A stretch of DNA of 64,000 nt, from assembly GCA_030770425.1 (NCBI GenBank), contig JASJFT010000012.1:415768-479767 (forward strand). The letters run 5' to 3'. Numbering within the stretch: position 1 is the first letter of the stretch; each line of letters opens with the position of its first letter. Below the pieces are notes generated by a model. It had not been told where the DNA came from and searched no databases. It saw nothing but the letters and a program-made list of their open reading frames with translations. This document shows, piece after piece, positions 45,487-56,495 of the stretch. The translations under genes were made by a program, and so were the position numbers. Origin of the DNA: Darksidea phi (lineage: Eukaryota > Ascomycota > Dothideomycetes > Pleosporales > Lentitheciaceae).

Positions 45487-48400
45487 ATGTCGTTTTCGGC
45501 GCAGAGTGCTGAGGTAGCTATGAGAGACATCCAGTAAGTGCGTCTTCACCTCTTGATCGCATCAATCTGATAGGAGGCAAACTATGACAGCCGTGAACAC
45601 TCCGTCTTTGAAGAAATCATTGGAGCCGTTCGATCAACTCTTTCCGAACAACACCAAACGATTTTTCGGCATCACAACGACGTGGCCAGCCTCCTTGCGG
45701 CTTTGGAAGGCTTATGCCAGAGAGATGGGAAGGAGAGGAGAAGATTAATGGCTTGCAAGGAGAAAGTCGCGTTCTATGCATTGGCGTTTGAAGGTTATTT
45801 CGATTTGCTCGGCATTTGCATAGAGGTCAGGCCGGAATGGTCCGGCTGGTTTTGGCGCGTTGTGGAATTGGTCTTCGAGGTGTGTCTAACTTGCAACGTC
45901 ATACACAGACATGTTGTTGATGTTGAACAGATTGGAAGCAACTACATCCTCTTTCTCGAGAAGGTGGCCGACTCGCTCGAATCCATTGCGCGCGTACTGC
46001 CGTTGTATCAGCAACTCTACGAGACGTGCAAGCACCGACGGCATTTTAGAGGTCAAAGTCATGACGAACGACCGTCAACGCTGATGTCATATGTATATGC
46101 AGATATGGTACAATTTTGCCTTGAATTATACCGCTTTTTCTCCAGACAGTCGCGAGGTACGTTGCTTTTTTACGTACGAAAATTACGCCGCGGTCCCGAA
46201 TTGGTCGATCCCAGCCCAGAAAACGCCGCCGGTCCAGACGTCCCATCGCAACGGTAATCCACCTGGGTCCAATTATTCGGTACACGTGAATACACCGGGC
46301 GCGCGACACCGTTGCACTGCTTATTGCATATATTTCTCAACCCAAACATCAGGTGAATTGTGTAATGAGAATGATATTCAGCTAACATATTGCAGGGGTC
46401 GCATTACGTCACCTACAGCTTTCATCGCCTACAATATTCTGGAGGCCGCTGGATTCGCGACTTGCGCAACTAGAGACTAGACTTGCTGGGCATAGGGCAT
46501 GGTTGGAGGGTGAGGTCTGCTGTCAAGAGCAAGATTACGCGACGATAGCGAGGCTGAGAAGACATTATATTGAGCATTTGCACCAACACACCGAGAGTGG
46601 TGTGGGCGGTGAGAGGGGGGAGCAGAGGATGGCGAGACGAAGTGAGTATCGTCACTCTGCGTGCGCTTTCGAGACCGAATTGCTGACTTGTCTCAAGCGA
46701 GAAGAGTTGATAAGGTCAAAGCGTGGCTTTCGAACACTTGCTCCTCCCGCGACGTTTACGAACATCGCATCCAGCAACGACACCCTAACTCTTGCCTCTG
46801 GTTCTTGAGTACGGACGAGTATGGCAAGTGGAGGAATGCCCCATTCGAACAGGCCTCGGCGAACGACGCGGAAGAGCTGGAGCGGACATGGCAAGACAGA
46901 TTGCTTTTCGTACAAGGTGAGCTTTCAATTTTCACCATTCTACACGTGGCTAGCAGCTGCTGGAATTTGAGAAGCATGAAGAAGCTTCTCCCTCTTCATC
47001 TAGCGGTTGGCATATCTGTCAGCCCTGAGTTGATTGGGTTGCGCTGTAGCACCAACCGCTACAAACCTGTTTGCACTTTGAAATTGAGCGACCAAGCTTG
47101 CTCTGTACGTTGTACCATCCCGATGACTATTGCGGCAGGGCAGCGTAAAGTTTGCGCGCTAGCTCAGTGCGTGTAAGGCAAGATGGATATGACTGGCACC
47201 TCCTGAAAGGATTTTTCTTTACTTAATTCTGTCTGTGTTTAACACTCTTCGCAGCAAAGCCGGGCTTCGGAAAGAGCTTTATCTCCGGAGTAGTCATCGA
47301 CGACTTGAGCGCGGAAGCGGATCTCACTATCGATGATGAGCACGAACCTCACACGGTAGCCTTCTTCTATTTCAACGCTGCACACTCTTACTGCATACAC
47401 CCAAATGACGCCTTCCGAGCGCTCACATACCAGCTCATTCACACTCATCGACATGATCGGAGTACGCTAGACGCGGTATCGCTACTTATGCGCAAAACTC
47501 CGCCTGGTGCACGAGCATCTTCGGACGATGTCCTGGCAGTCCTTGCCTTCCTCCTCCACCAGCATCCTACTTTCCTCGTCATTGATGGTATCGATGAATG
47601 CAGCGATCTCAAACTATTCCTAACGTCACTGCCCGAAGTATGTCGCAAGACTGACACAAGAACCATACTGTTCAGTCGGCCCGGAATTGAGATTCCGCCC
47701 GAGTATCGGAGGTGGGCGTCGGATTCACCTTGTATCGTCAACCTAGGCGACGAGTGGAACAGCCACGACATCGGGGCTTACATGAATGAGAATCTAAATC
47801 GGATGGCAGACCAAGGCTTCTTCGGCATCAGCATGGATCGCTCGCTCATCTATCACGTTGCTAACAGAGCAAATGGGATGTTCCTGTGGGCTAGCCTACT
47901 AATCAAATATCTACAATCACCAGGACTGTCGCCAGACGAACGGCGGACTGTCCTACAGAATGTTGACAAGCTTGAAGGCCTAGAATCTATTTACTGGCAT
48001 ATACTCAGCATGCTCAACTTACGACCACAAAATGAAAAGGACATGGTTGCGAACATCTTCCGCTGGATCTCGCTGTCAATCAATCGAATGTGTATGCGTG
48101 GATTTCACCAAGCGGTTGCAATTATTCCAGGCCAACGCACCAAGGAAACCGGCCACTTTTCGAGTTTCTTGGACTCAGTATCCGCTCTCACATGTGGCTT
48201 GGTAGAAGTCACAAAATGCAGCGTCGTCTTCACTCATCGGTCGGTTGCCGAATGTCTCCAATCGCATGGGTTCCAAGACTCACCATTCAGCCTTTTTGAC
48301 GACAGTGTCTCGCACGCACACCTCGCGGCACGCTGTCTGTCTTTTCTCGCATACGACGTGCCCAAGCGGCCCCTAGGCAAACTAGGACCCCATAATCGAC

Positions 48401-49062
48401 CAACGTTTACACCACATGCTACTAGTAGTGGGATCAGTATGCGAACGGCCAAATCAGGAGACAGTGGCTACAAATCCATGTCGTCCGCATCAGACTCTGA
48501 AGGCCTACTCGGTCCCACGTCCACCACCACGTCTCTAGCCCCTTCACACCCAGCTCCACCAATGCCAGCTTTCGACACGGACCTACCTTTCTTTCGCTAC
48601 GCAAGTCTATGCTGGCCTATACATCTTACGCGCGCCCTATCGAATACATCACCCTCCCGTACCCCTACACCAAACAATTCTACTCTCGAGCCCTTCGCCC
48701 TCATGCCCTACCTTCCCTCTCTGTCTGCCTTCCTTACTGATAGCGCCGCAGTAACAATCTGGATGGAAGCCTCCTGGCGCTACAATCTCCCGCCCAATAT
48801 TAGTCGGCTTGTACCTCTCCTCTCCAACCTCAAAACTTGCACGCCTCCAGCAACCGTCGAAGGCAGGGAAATTAGATGGGTGGTACATGGCCTCCGCGAG
48901 TTGAGCAATGCGCTTAATGAGTTGAAAGAGGAGTTTGGAACGACATTGAGAGAGAACCCGAGTTTAGTTTGGCAGTGGAGGGGGCCTAGGGGTGCGGATA
49001 CAGGCAGAGGCGGGCGGTGGCCTGTGCGGGATGAGGGAGTGGAAAGTGCCTCTACAACATAA
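45487..49062 (+). CDS. NACHT-type STAND protein (fungal NLR-like)
   Basis: Five exons: 45487-45533, 45591-46156, 46396-46641, 46698-46916, 47255-49062. They join in frame to 961 residues. Residues 1-350 are a helical N-terminal module resembling the DUF7708-like region before NACHT in fungal STAND proteins (SNYILFLEKVADSLESIARV). The nucleotide-binding domain begins at AKPGFGKSF (Walker A, about 360-367), split by intron 4, with Walker B FLVIDGIDE at about 466-473. Then SRPGIEIPPEYRRW and the winged-helix-like MFLWASLLIKYLQS and YWHILSMLNLRP segments follow. The last about 220 residues are Ser/Thr/Pro-rich, then helical. No ankyrin, WD40 or TPR repeats are visible, so the usual sensor is absent or replaced. 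Such proteins often act in heterokaryon incompatibility or immunity; the role here is inferred. A 51-nt segment (45880-45930) looks like an optional in-frame intron. Confidence 0.8.
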
Positions 49063-50784
49063 CTTCGCTGGGTGGATACGTTGCTTTTTTGTAAAGGCTT
49101 TTTTTCGGTTGCATTGTATAGAATATGGTACACGAAGAAATACGATTTGAGTGTCCAAAGCAACAAGGACACCCATTACTGCATACGTATGGACCATAAT
49201 TAAGCATCCTCACCTACACCCACCGCAACCACCGCAACCACCCCTCCCACCATCCCATCCCATCCCTCGCCCCATCACCAAAACACCAACTAATCCCCTC
49301 AACTCACACCCCCTCAACGATTGGTCCGCCCTACACGCCCCTCCGCATTCAGTCTAGCGTACCTCGCTTACCTCCCGATATGGTCTAACACGCACTATCT
49401 GATTGGCTCTGTGTGCCCCTTGAGAAGGGCGCTGGGCCCGCTGTCTTCGATGGTTTTTGTTTCTCCGGTGCGATAATTGCCGCTTGGGGAAGGTAGGTTG
49501 GGCGGGGCGTGATTAAGCGGGGGCGAGGGGCGAGGGCGGGGGGGGGGGGTTTTATTTTATTTTATTTTAGAGGGGAGGGCGAGGTTTGGAGGGGGGTAGG
49601 AGGGATTGGTGGATTGGTGGCGTAAGGGAGAGGGGTGAGGCTGAGCGGCTGAAGATTGGGATCGTGGATGAGTTTGATTTGGTGGTGGACTGGTGGCGTC
49701 GTCGATCATTTTTCTGAACCAACTAGTTATGTAGAAAAGGATATGTTGCATGTCTGAGTCGGGAACGATTTCACGCTTTCATGGCTCCCCTTTTGGTGGT
49801 CTAAATTGTGTACGAGATTTGAGATTTGCGCCGATGTGTTTTCGGTTGCTCAACACCTCTTCGTCCGGAATGAGGTCCCGTTGCGCATGAGTCCTTGTAG
49901 GCGCATGTTTCTGCGCGGTTGCTTCTTCCTGTTGCTTGACGTCCTAACACGACTTAATATATCGCGGGTCGCATGGGACTATGCTGAATTGGTGGTTCAA
50001 GATAGCAGAGCTGTGCTACTGCACTTCCCATATCGTATGAGTATCTTGAAGTATGGTATCGATAAGTCGATGGAGAGGGGCAAGTATCTTTGCAGCGAGA
50101 ACGTCCAAGATAGGCACATGGTTGCGCGGCAAGATAGACTGGGGGCATTGGTTGCTTCGATTATGGTGTTTGGTACCGCTAGTGGTCATACGTCTATGGG
50201 GTAGTTGCTGCGAAGGCGGATGTAGACCTCTCGAACATCCACCAATACGCTCATAGCCATGGCGTCTTCCCTTTTGGATCCATCACATTCATGTGGTGTG
50301 TCACTCGCACCCCGATCAATTTGTGCTCCATGGGCTCATTGAGCCCAAGTCTCATGCAAGTCGCCGCGCACATCTGCGCAAAGTTCCAACCGAGCAAAGT
50401 TCACCCAGAAATGTGCTCGACAGTGTTTAGTTTTCTTTCTTGGTTTATGCTTGCACTTGTCTATGGAGTCGAAGATGTGCCCATAGATCCTGTCATGGAG
50501 CTCCGAATGGGTGGCTTTAGCAGAGTGGTCAATCATAATGGTGCTTCGAGAATGCGTTCCTTACCCGGAAGTTATAGAAAGCGGATGGGTTGCCGTAATG
50601 GTAGGAGTAGTGGTGACCTCGCTGGCCTTATGATTAGTGTAGACTAAAGACTCCACAGTGGAGCATGGGTGCTTTATATGGGTACAGATGCTCAAAAAAA
50701 CCAGGAGGATCCTCTAAGAACTGGAAGAGAGTACAGACATGTCTTGGTGCTTGAGTTGCGTCTCGGGTCACTCAACAATAAACA
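49063..50784. other. Gene-free interval downstream of the NLR-like gene
   Basis: About 1.7 kb without a supported gene. Open frames at 49806-50204 and 50291-50647 lack motifs. There are C/A-rich and G-rich low-complexity tracts at about 49205-49320 and 49490-49620. No repeat domain that could be a lost C-terminus of the NLR-like gene was seen. Confidence 0.5.
49535..49569. repeat. G tract followed by TTTTA pentamers
   Basis: A run of about twelve Gs, broken once by C near its start, abuts four tandem TTTTA units (about 49550-49569). Confidence 0.8.
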
Positions 50785-52004
50785 ATGGTGAATGAGACTG
50801 CTAGAGTGAAAGGGACTTCTGGAGTGAAAGCGACACCGTGCCAAGACAGAGCTTTCTACGGCAACGCGACCTACAGCCAAAACAACACCAATCTTTCCCA
50901 TAACCTCAGCCTTTCCCACAACCTCAGCCGTTCCCACAACCTCAGCCTTTCTCACAACCTCAGCCTTTCAGACACATCAGACACCACCATGGATCCCATC
51001 TTCGGCTACATCCCCAGAGAAGAGTTCAATGTAGCCGAAGAGAGACGCAGGGCACTCTCTAAACAGCGCAAATGGTAAGATTTGCCCTGACCAGGCAAAG
51101 GCCTCTATGTTTTACTGCCAATAGCTACGATCGCTTGTTCGCGTACAAGCCAACGGATCCCGGCCTTGGCTCCCTCGAAAAACTGCCTCCCGAGATCCGC
51201 ATGACGATTTTCGAATTTGCCCTGGGTATTGAGCGCCCGATCCAGCTGCGTACTTGCTGCAGGGCCTCCTCTAAACACCAAAAGTACAACCCGATATGCA
51301 AGTTTCACCAAGGGCGCTCTCCTGGCCGCCCACGTCGATCCGCCCTCCTCTCCACCTCACACCATATTCGCAACGAATCGGCCAATGTCATGCATAATAA
51401 AGCCGTACTAGAGTTGAGCGTCAACCCCAGGGCATGGTTATTCGGTGGACTGTCCAAACACTCCAAGGGCACCAAACCTATGTGGGATGCCATTGCGAGC
51501 TACCGAAACGTCGAGATCAAGATATGGGGCCCAGCACCTAATTCACGCTATTCGCCTAATGCAACTCAGTATGCTCAAGCACTACGGCTCATAATAGAAG
51601 GCATCGCCGATTTCTGGAAGAAGCTGCCGCCGGAGACGACCAAGGCCTGTCCAGGCGAGGATGTCCATCCACGCCAGGCAACTATCAGTCTCAGCAAGGC
51701 CTTCTGTGAAGTGTTTCCGTTCAACCCACCGGTAGTCCAGTCTATGGGGTACCAGCGCCTCGCTCAAAACTGCTGGGACGAGCTAGAGGACATGGTGACG
51801 TCGATAGCTGTTGAAAATGGGAAGTCCGTGGACTGGACTGTTACGGCCTACTCGCGCCTTGCGCCAACGCAGAGTGGTGATCAGCAGAAGTTGTCAAAGC
51901 TGGAGAAGCTGCTGAGCGACAGGGGTATCAAATTCAAACCCTGGAAGAGCGTCTACAAAACGACCGGCCTCATGGGCGGAAAGCATCGACGGTTCCTCGA
52001 TTGA
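50785..52004 (+). CDS. F-box-like protein with SHNLSL repeat at N-terminus
   Basis: Two exons, 50785-51074 and 51125-52004, giving 389 residues. The intron (donor ATG|GTAAGA, acceptor CCAATAG) is 50 bp and removes an in-frame stop; it joins ALSKQRKC to YDRLFAYKPTDP. The F-box-like start is LGSLEKLPPEIRMTIFEFAL, at about 106-125, followed by TCCRASSKHQKYNPICKFHQ and LLSTSHHIRNESANV, the pattern of a large fungal F-box-like family. Before it lie four six-residue SHNLSL repeats. A second ATG at about 50990 (ACCATGGATCC) has a stronger context and would skip the repeats; I cannot tell which is used. The gene is convergent with a distant paralogue at 52934-54220. Substrate is unknown. Confidence 0.75.
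50896..50967. repeat. 18-bp coding minisatellite (SHNLSL x4)
   Basis: Four in-frame copies of an 18-bp unit start at 50896, 50914, 50932 and 50950, encoding SHNLSL, SHNLSR, SHNLSL and SHNLSL. The unit length is a multiple of three, so copy changes would not break the frame. Confidence 0.92.
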
Positions 52005-52933
52005 GAGCACGAGGGAGAGATGATGGCTATGGAGACAACAAATAGTGCTTGTCCCGTAGTTGCGGCGCACGGGCTGGGATATCCTCAGCATTTGGCGACA
52101 GTGCCATTATTTTGTTAGTATAGTCCTGGGCGAAGCAGTTTGTATGCGATACTTTTCACGTAAGGGATGGTACAGGGAGATCGAGTGGAACGTGGTGTAG
52201 GCGTTTTCGTAGTTCGGCAATCAAAGGCGCACGGTACGTCCACCGAGCGCTAGTCACTGTTTCGGATGACTTTCGGCCCTCCCTTCGTTCCACGCTTTCT
52301 AATGCTTCCCCCTCTACAGATGCTCCCAATATGTATGTTCACTTCCCCAAAAAATAAAAGAAATAAAAATAGAATACCGATCAAACAGTGACGTGCATCA
52401 TCTGCATTCCGTGGGGCCAATCGCTGACAATTGAACGCCATGCCTCGTCCCTCCCGCGCTCCTTGCACGCACAGCCCTTGCGCCGAACGCCCACATCAAC
52501 CGCCAGGCTCACAATGCTATCATTTCGTGACATTCAAGAGCCCATTGGCTTCAATCCCCGGACTTGATGGCCCACTCGTTCGCTCTAGGAAACATTATGG
52601 ATGAGACGCGTAGGTTTCGAAGAGCTTTTTCAACATGGCATGTATACTTTTATCTACAGGAGCGACATAGTAAGCATCTATCGTCTCGCAAACACATTTG
52701 GAGAGAGTAGATTGCTTGCAAAAGCTACCCAGAAAACAAGAGCTTTATGACTCTGTGCAAGTACACAACCGAGGATATGGACTCAGGAAGCAGACCCAAA
52801 CCGCATACCTCGGAATATCATAGGACAGACCTTCGGGAACTTTCTCTACCCACCCGTACACATAAGGAAGATATGGTCGAACAGTGAAGCTACAATGGTT
52901 TCCGGGTTCGCGAACGTGGCTTGTCGACCACGC
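52005..52933. other. Convergent intergenic region between F-box-like paralogues
   Basis: No gene supported; 3' flanks of the two converging genes. Confidence 0.5.
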
Positions 52934-54220
52934 TTAGGCGACACGTTCGAACTCGACATCGTGTTTCTCACAGAATGCTTCAAGGTGGTTCAGCCACACA
53001 GCACCCTCCTTCTCGCCTCCATCGTCTTCCTCAGTCACAGAAAACGCGACTACCTTCCACTCCGACTTAGCTCGGTGTCGCCCCGCAGTCGCGACCATCT
53101 TCTCGAGATTGTAATTTGCTTCCTCGCCAATGTCCTCCAGGCCCGGCGGTTGTAAAGGATAGTGTAGCAACGCCCACTCAAAGACTTCCTCAGGTGAGGA
53201 CCTGGCGTTGAACGGAACTGTTTCGTCGTACAGGCTACCGAGATACACAGTAACGGTGTGAGGGACCTCCGATGTCGGCTGATCCGGCTGCAACTCCCAC
53301 GCTTTCAAGAGCAACGATACAGCCTCGCCGAGATGAGCCGTGAACACAAGAGCATGCCCGAGTATAATCGTCACTGCCGGAATCTCGATGCTCACATCGC
53401 GGAAGCTCGCGGCCATCATCCACATGTTTCTAGCATGCTCATTGTTTGGAAGGTCCTGGAGACGATGAGTGGTCCGAACGCGACAGCCACTCAGATACTT
53501 AGCGACGGTATCATTAATCTTGATGAGTAGGCTGCCCTGGTTGAAGAGCACCCAAGCGGCCTCATCCTTCATCGCTCGCGATACGAGGAAGATATTAAAC
53601 CTTCCGAACTGCTGCTTGTAAGCGCCGTCCCAGAGACCGTTCAACTTCCCCAGCTTTTTGCATGATGTGTTTCCATGTTTTTGGCAAGCGTCCCGCTCGC
53701 GTCGAGTCGAGGTAGGTCCGCAACACTCTTTGGCGCTAACAGGCCGATCGATGTCAAGCGCGGCTGCGTATATGAGCTGCCTAATTTCTGGAGGAAGGTG
53801 GCCTAGGCTACCGAGGCCTCCTTGTCCACGAACAACCTTAGGAGTGAAGAGCTTGCGAGAAACCGGGTTTGTAGGCGAGCCTTCTTGGAGCGGTTTCCTC
53901 GGCGATGCCTTCTTAGTCGGGGTCTTTTGCGCGTTTCTCAGCTTCTTGACCAGTCTGCAGAGTATTAGCATTCGCCGTGAACGATCGAGGAACACCTACC
54001 TCTCCATTGGAGACGCGGACCGCTTCGGGCTGGCAGACACAAAGCGACCATCGATGCCCCTCTTTCGCAGCGGTGGAGTGCTCGGTGAATCGTATGCCTG
54101 AAATTCAGGTGGCGGAGATGGAGTCCTTGAAAGAACAGTCAGCTCTGATACATCTGACATTGCTGGTGAAGCGAAGCGACTGCGGGTGGCGGGAATGCGC
54201 AGCACGTCTCGTGAAGCCAT
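52934..54220 (-). CDS. F-box-like protein, paralogue of the gene at 50785
   Basis: Two exons on the minus strand, 54220-54000 and 53954-52934, giving 413 residues from the ATG at 54220; further upstream codons in frame include only GTG and similar starts. The splice joins SASPMER to LVKKLRNAQKTPTKK. The N-terminal about 110 residues are Pro/Ser-rich and basic. The F-box-like block is LGSLGHLPPEIRQLIYAAAL, then DIDRPVSAKECCG, lining up with LGSLEKLPPEIRMTIFEFAL and IERPIQLRTCC of the neighbour. After that both share a segment with N-x-G/K...L.I plus MWMMAASFRDVSIEI versus MWDAIASYRNVEIKI. The two are therefore old, diverged paralogues in convergent orientation. Function is unknown. Confidence 0.75.
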
Positions 54221-54778
54221 GTCCTCTGAAGCTGCGATGCAGCTACAGAGCACAGGGAATGAGTCGTCGATGTCAATGGATGCAAGTGTTGAAGGGAGTG
54301 ACGCTTTGGTGGGCGCGGCTAGAAAAGACCATGTCAACAGAGAACCACCTTCACCTTGAGGATCTCTGCACGCACCAGACGCGGGTGGACTGATTCGTAA
54401 GAGAAACACAGATCTTCATTGCTCTTTCACCAGTACGAAGGCGTTCATCTATCCTTCACCTTCACATTTACTAGCGCCCGGCCGTCTAGCACCTTCTATG
54501 AACCATTGTTCCTTCAACACGACTGTATCACCACCATTCAGTCAGAGTTTTGACCTTGTTCACGACGTGCTGATCTACAGTATGAACACATGGGCACTTA
54601 GGTCTCTGAGTGACGTCACTAAGAATGATATTTGAGTTCTGCGTCCTGCGATGAAGATCACCGGGCGCATAAGTCACGTTTTCGGGTACAGAGATTTTGC
54701 AGAGCTTAAAGCTACCAAGAGCAATCAGATCGACGAAGGTATGCCTCTTGAAGTCTACCGTAGTCTCTATACACATGC
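54221..54778. other. Intergenic between two minus-strand genes
   Basis: Holds the promoter of the F-box-like gene and the 3' flank of the SDR gene. No other feature is seen. Confidence 0.5.
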
Positions 54779-56051
54779 CTACTTCTCGTCGGCCAAAAGC
54801 GTGTCGTATCTCGAGGCCTTGATCGTATCCAGATCGAGCGCGGCTTGAACTTCAGCATCTATATTAGCTAAATAACGCTCCTCAGTCCACTCCGGCTGCC
54901 ACCCAATTTTATATGGGTTCACGGGCACAAGATCCCCGGTTGACATGCACATAGGTCGAATGTAGAGCTCCGGGAGCTTCATGGCCTCTGCTGCCATCTT
55001 GTAGCTCGGCCACGTCTTGACGCTAGCATCCGTCACCAGTCCGCGCGCATGGAGAGATGTGGCGATGCGTTCCATGACGGCCCAGTACGGCGATCTGTGG
55101 TTGAAACCAAAGTAGTGGCCTTGCTCACCGCTGGGGATCGGGTCCTTCTGCAAGACCTTTGTCGTGAGAAGAGCGTAGAGAGACACGAGGTCTGATATGT
55201 GCACCGCGGGCTGGCGCTATGGAATTGTTAGTGCGTCTTTTGGGAGCAATGGTAGAGGGATCTGAGCTTACGCCATCCACGTCGAATTTGTAGACTTGCT
55301 TGTGCGCAATGCTGGTTCTGACATATGTAGGGATGTTCGAGGATAGCTTGCTCCACTCGCCACTGCCTGTTCCGTCTATCGGAGGGTCAGAACTCGTGGG
55401 AAATGGAATGAGAGAACTACTAACAGACGTGTGGTAGCGCGACGTTGAAACTAGTTACACCCTGTGCCTTGGCCAGTTCGGTGACAAGAATGTTGGTCTG
55501 GCGGACAGGATTCGGCCCTCCAATCTCCTTCTCCTTCTCAAATATCGCATCGGTATCTTTGACCTCACCGTACGGCCATCCACCCTCGGCAGAGAAGAGT
55601 GCGGTCACGGATGACTGAGGCCAGTCAGCGCACTGTTGAACAATAAATCCTAATGAGACTTGCCTGGACGAAGTACGTCTGCGCCCCACCAGCTTTCTGG
55701 CGCTTGCCAAGGGCATCGATAAGATTGGCAGCAAGCTGCGCAACCATAGAACTTGCTAGATGAAGGACAATGTCGATCTCGTTACTAAGAACGGCTTCGC
55801 GCACTCCTGCTTCATCGTTGAGATCGACTTGGATGACATTGACGCCGCGGAGCTTTGACAACTGCTGGGCTTGTTCTTCCGATCGAACTGTAGCGTGGAT
55901 ATGACAGTCCTTGATTGGACCGCTTGTGCGGGATAGGAAGTCTGCAAGTATGGAGCCTCCGCTGCGGTTGCTGTTAACTTGGAGCCCTTGGAGAGATGGG
56001 AGAGATTTACATGTAGCCGGCTGCGCCGGTGATGAGGATGTTCTGGGTCAT
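54779..56051 (-). CDS. NAD(P)-binding Rossmann-fold protein, atypical extended SDR
   Basis: Five exons on the minus strand: 56051-56011, 55970-55664, 55614-55425, 55375-55272, 55210-54779, giving 357 residues; starting the last exon at 55216 would add two. The nucleotide-binding motif MTQNILITGAAGYIN is split by the first intron. VIQVDLNDEAGV and IDIVLHLASSMVAQLAAN are typical of epimerase/dehydratase-like SDRs. GGWPYGEVKDTD, VRQTNILVTELAKAQGVTSF and HVYGTGSGEWSKL follow, and QPAVHISDLVSLYALL closes the fold. No clear YxxxK catalytic pair is visible, so the reaction may differ from classical SDRs or be lost. Intron 2 (55615-55663) has a GC donor, CAG|GCAAGT. The gene is divergent from a Zn2Cys6 regulator, and the substrate is unknown. 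Confidence 0.82.
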
Positions 56052-56495
56052 ATTAATGGACGAAGATCTGAGATTTTGAAGATATAAACACTGGGCTGAC
56101 TTTCAGGTGGAATATCATGCCATTACTTATAGTCTGATTCCATGCTCGAGAGCGTCTACTTCTTCCAGATGCTTTGTCGTTGCTTTGTTACCGCAATGGA
56201 AACGCGCGGGTCCCCGCTTACTCAAGAGGGCTAAATTCGAACATCACAATAATGCCCATAAAAGTTCGACTCTGTAGGCGATCAACGAGGCCGAGATGCG
56301 CTGGGTGGAATGAGGAGGAATCATCCAATCAGATCGCCCCACTCTAAGCCTGGAGCGACCTAGCGGAATGCCACCGGAAACCCGCGCGACTCCGTCGGCG
56401 CTGTTCATGACAAATGTATCTCGAATCAGGGTCAAAATGTTCCGCCATCCTCCCCAATTTCCTCCACACATCTTTACTAGGACGCCTGATTGAAG
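56052..56495. promoter_or_regulatory. Bidirectional promoter of SDR gene and Zn2Cys6 regulator
   Basis: A 444-bp interval between divergent starts. Zn2Cys6 proteins commonly bind CGG triplets, and CGG/CCG triplets occur here (for example near 56350 and 56396), but I cannot identify a definite paired site by eye. Confidence 0.4.

Noticed and set aside
49806..50647. Two open frames of 118-132 residues between the NLR-like gene and the F-box-like gene.
   Set aside because: No domain, no splice support, and no similarity to STAND repeats or partner effectors. Treated as chance.
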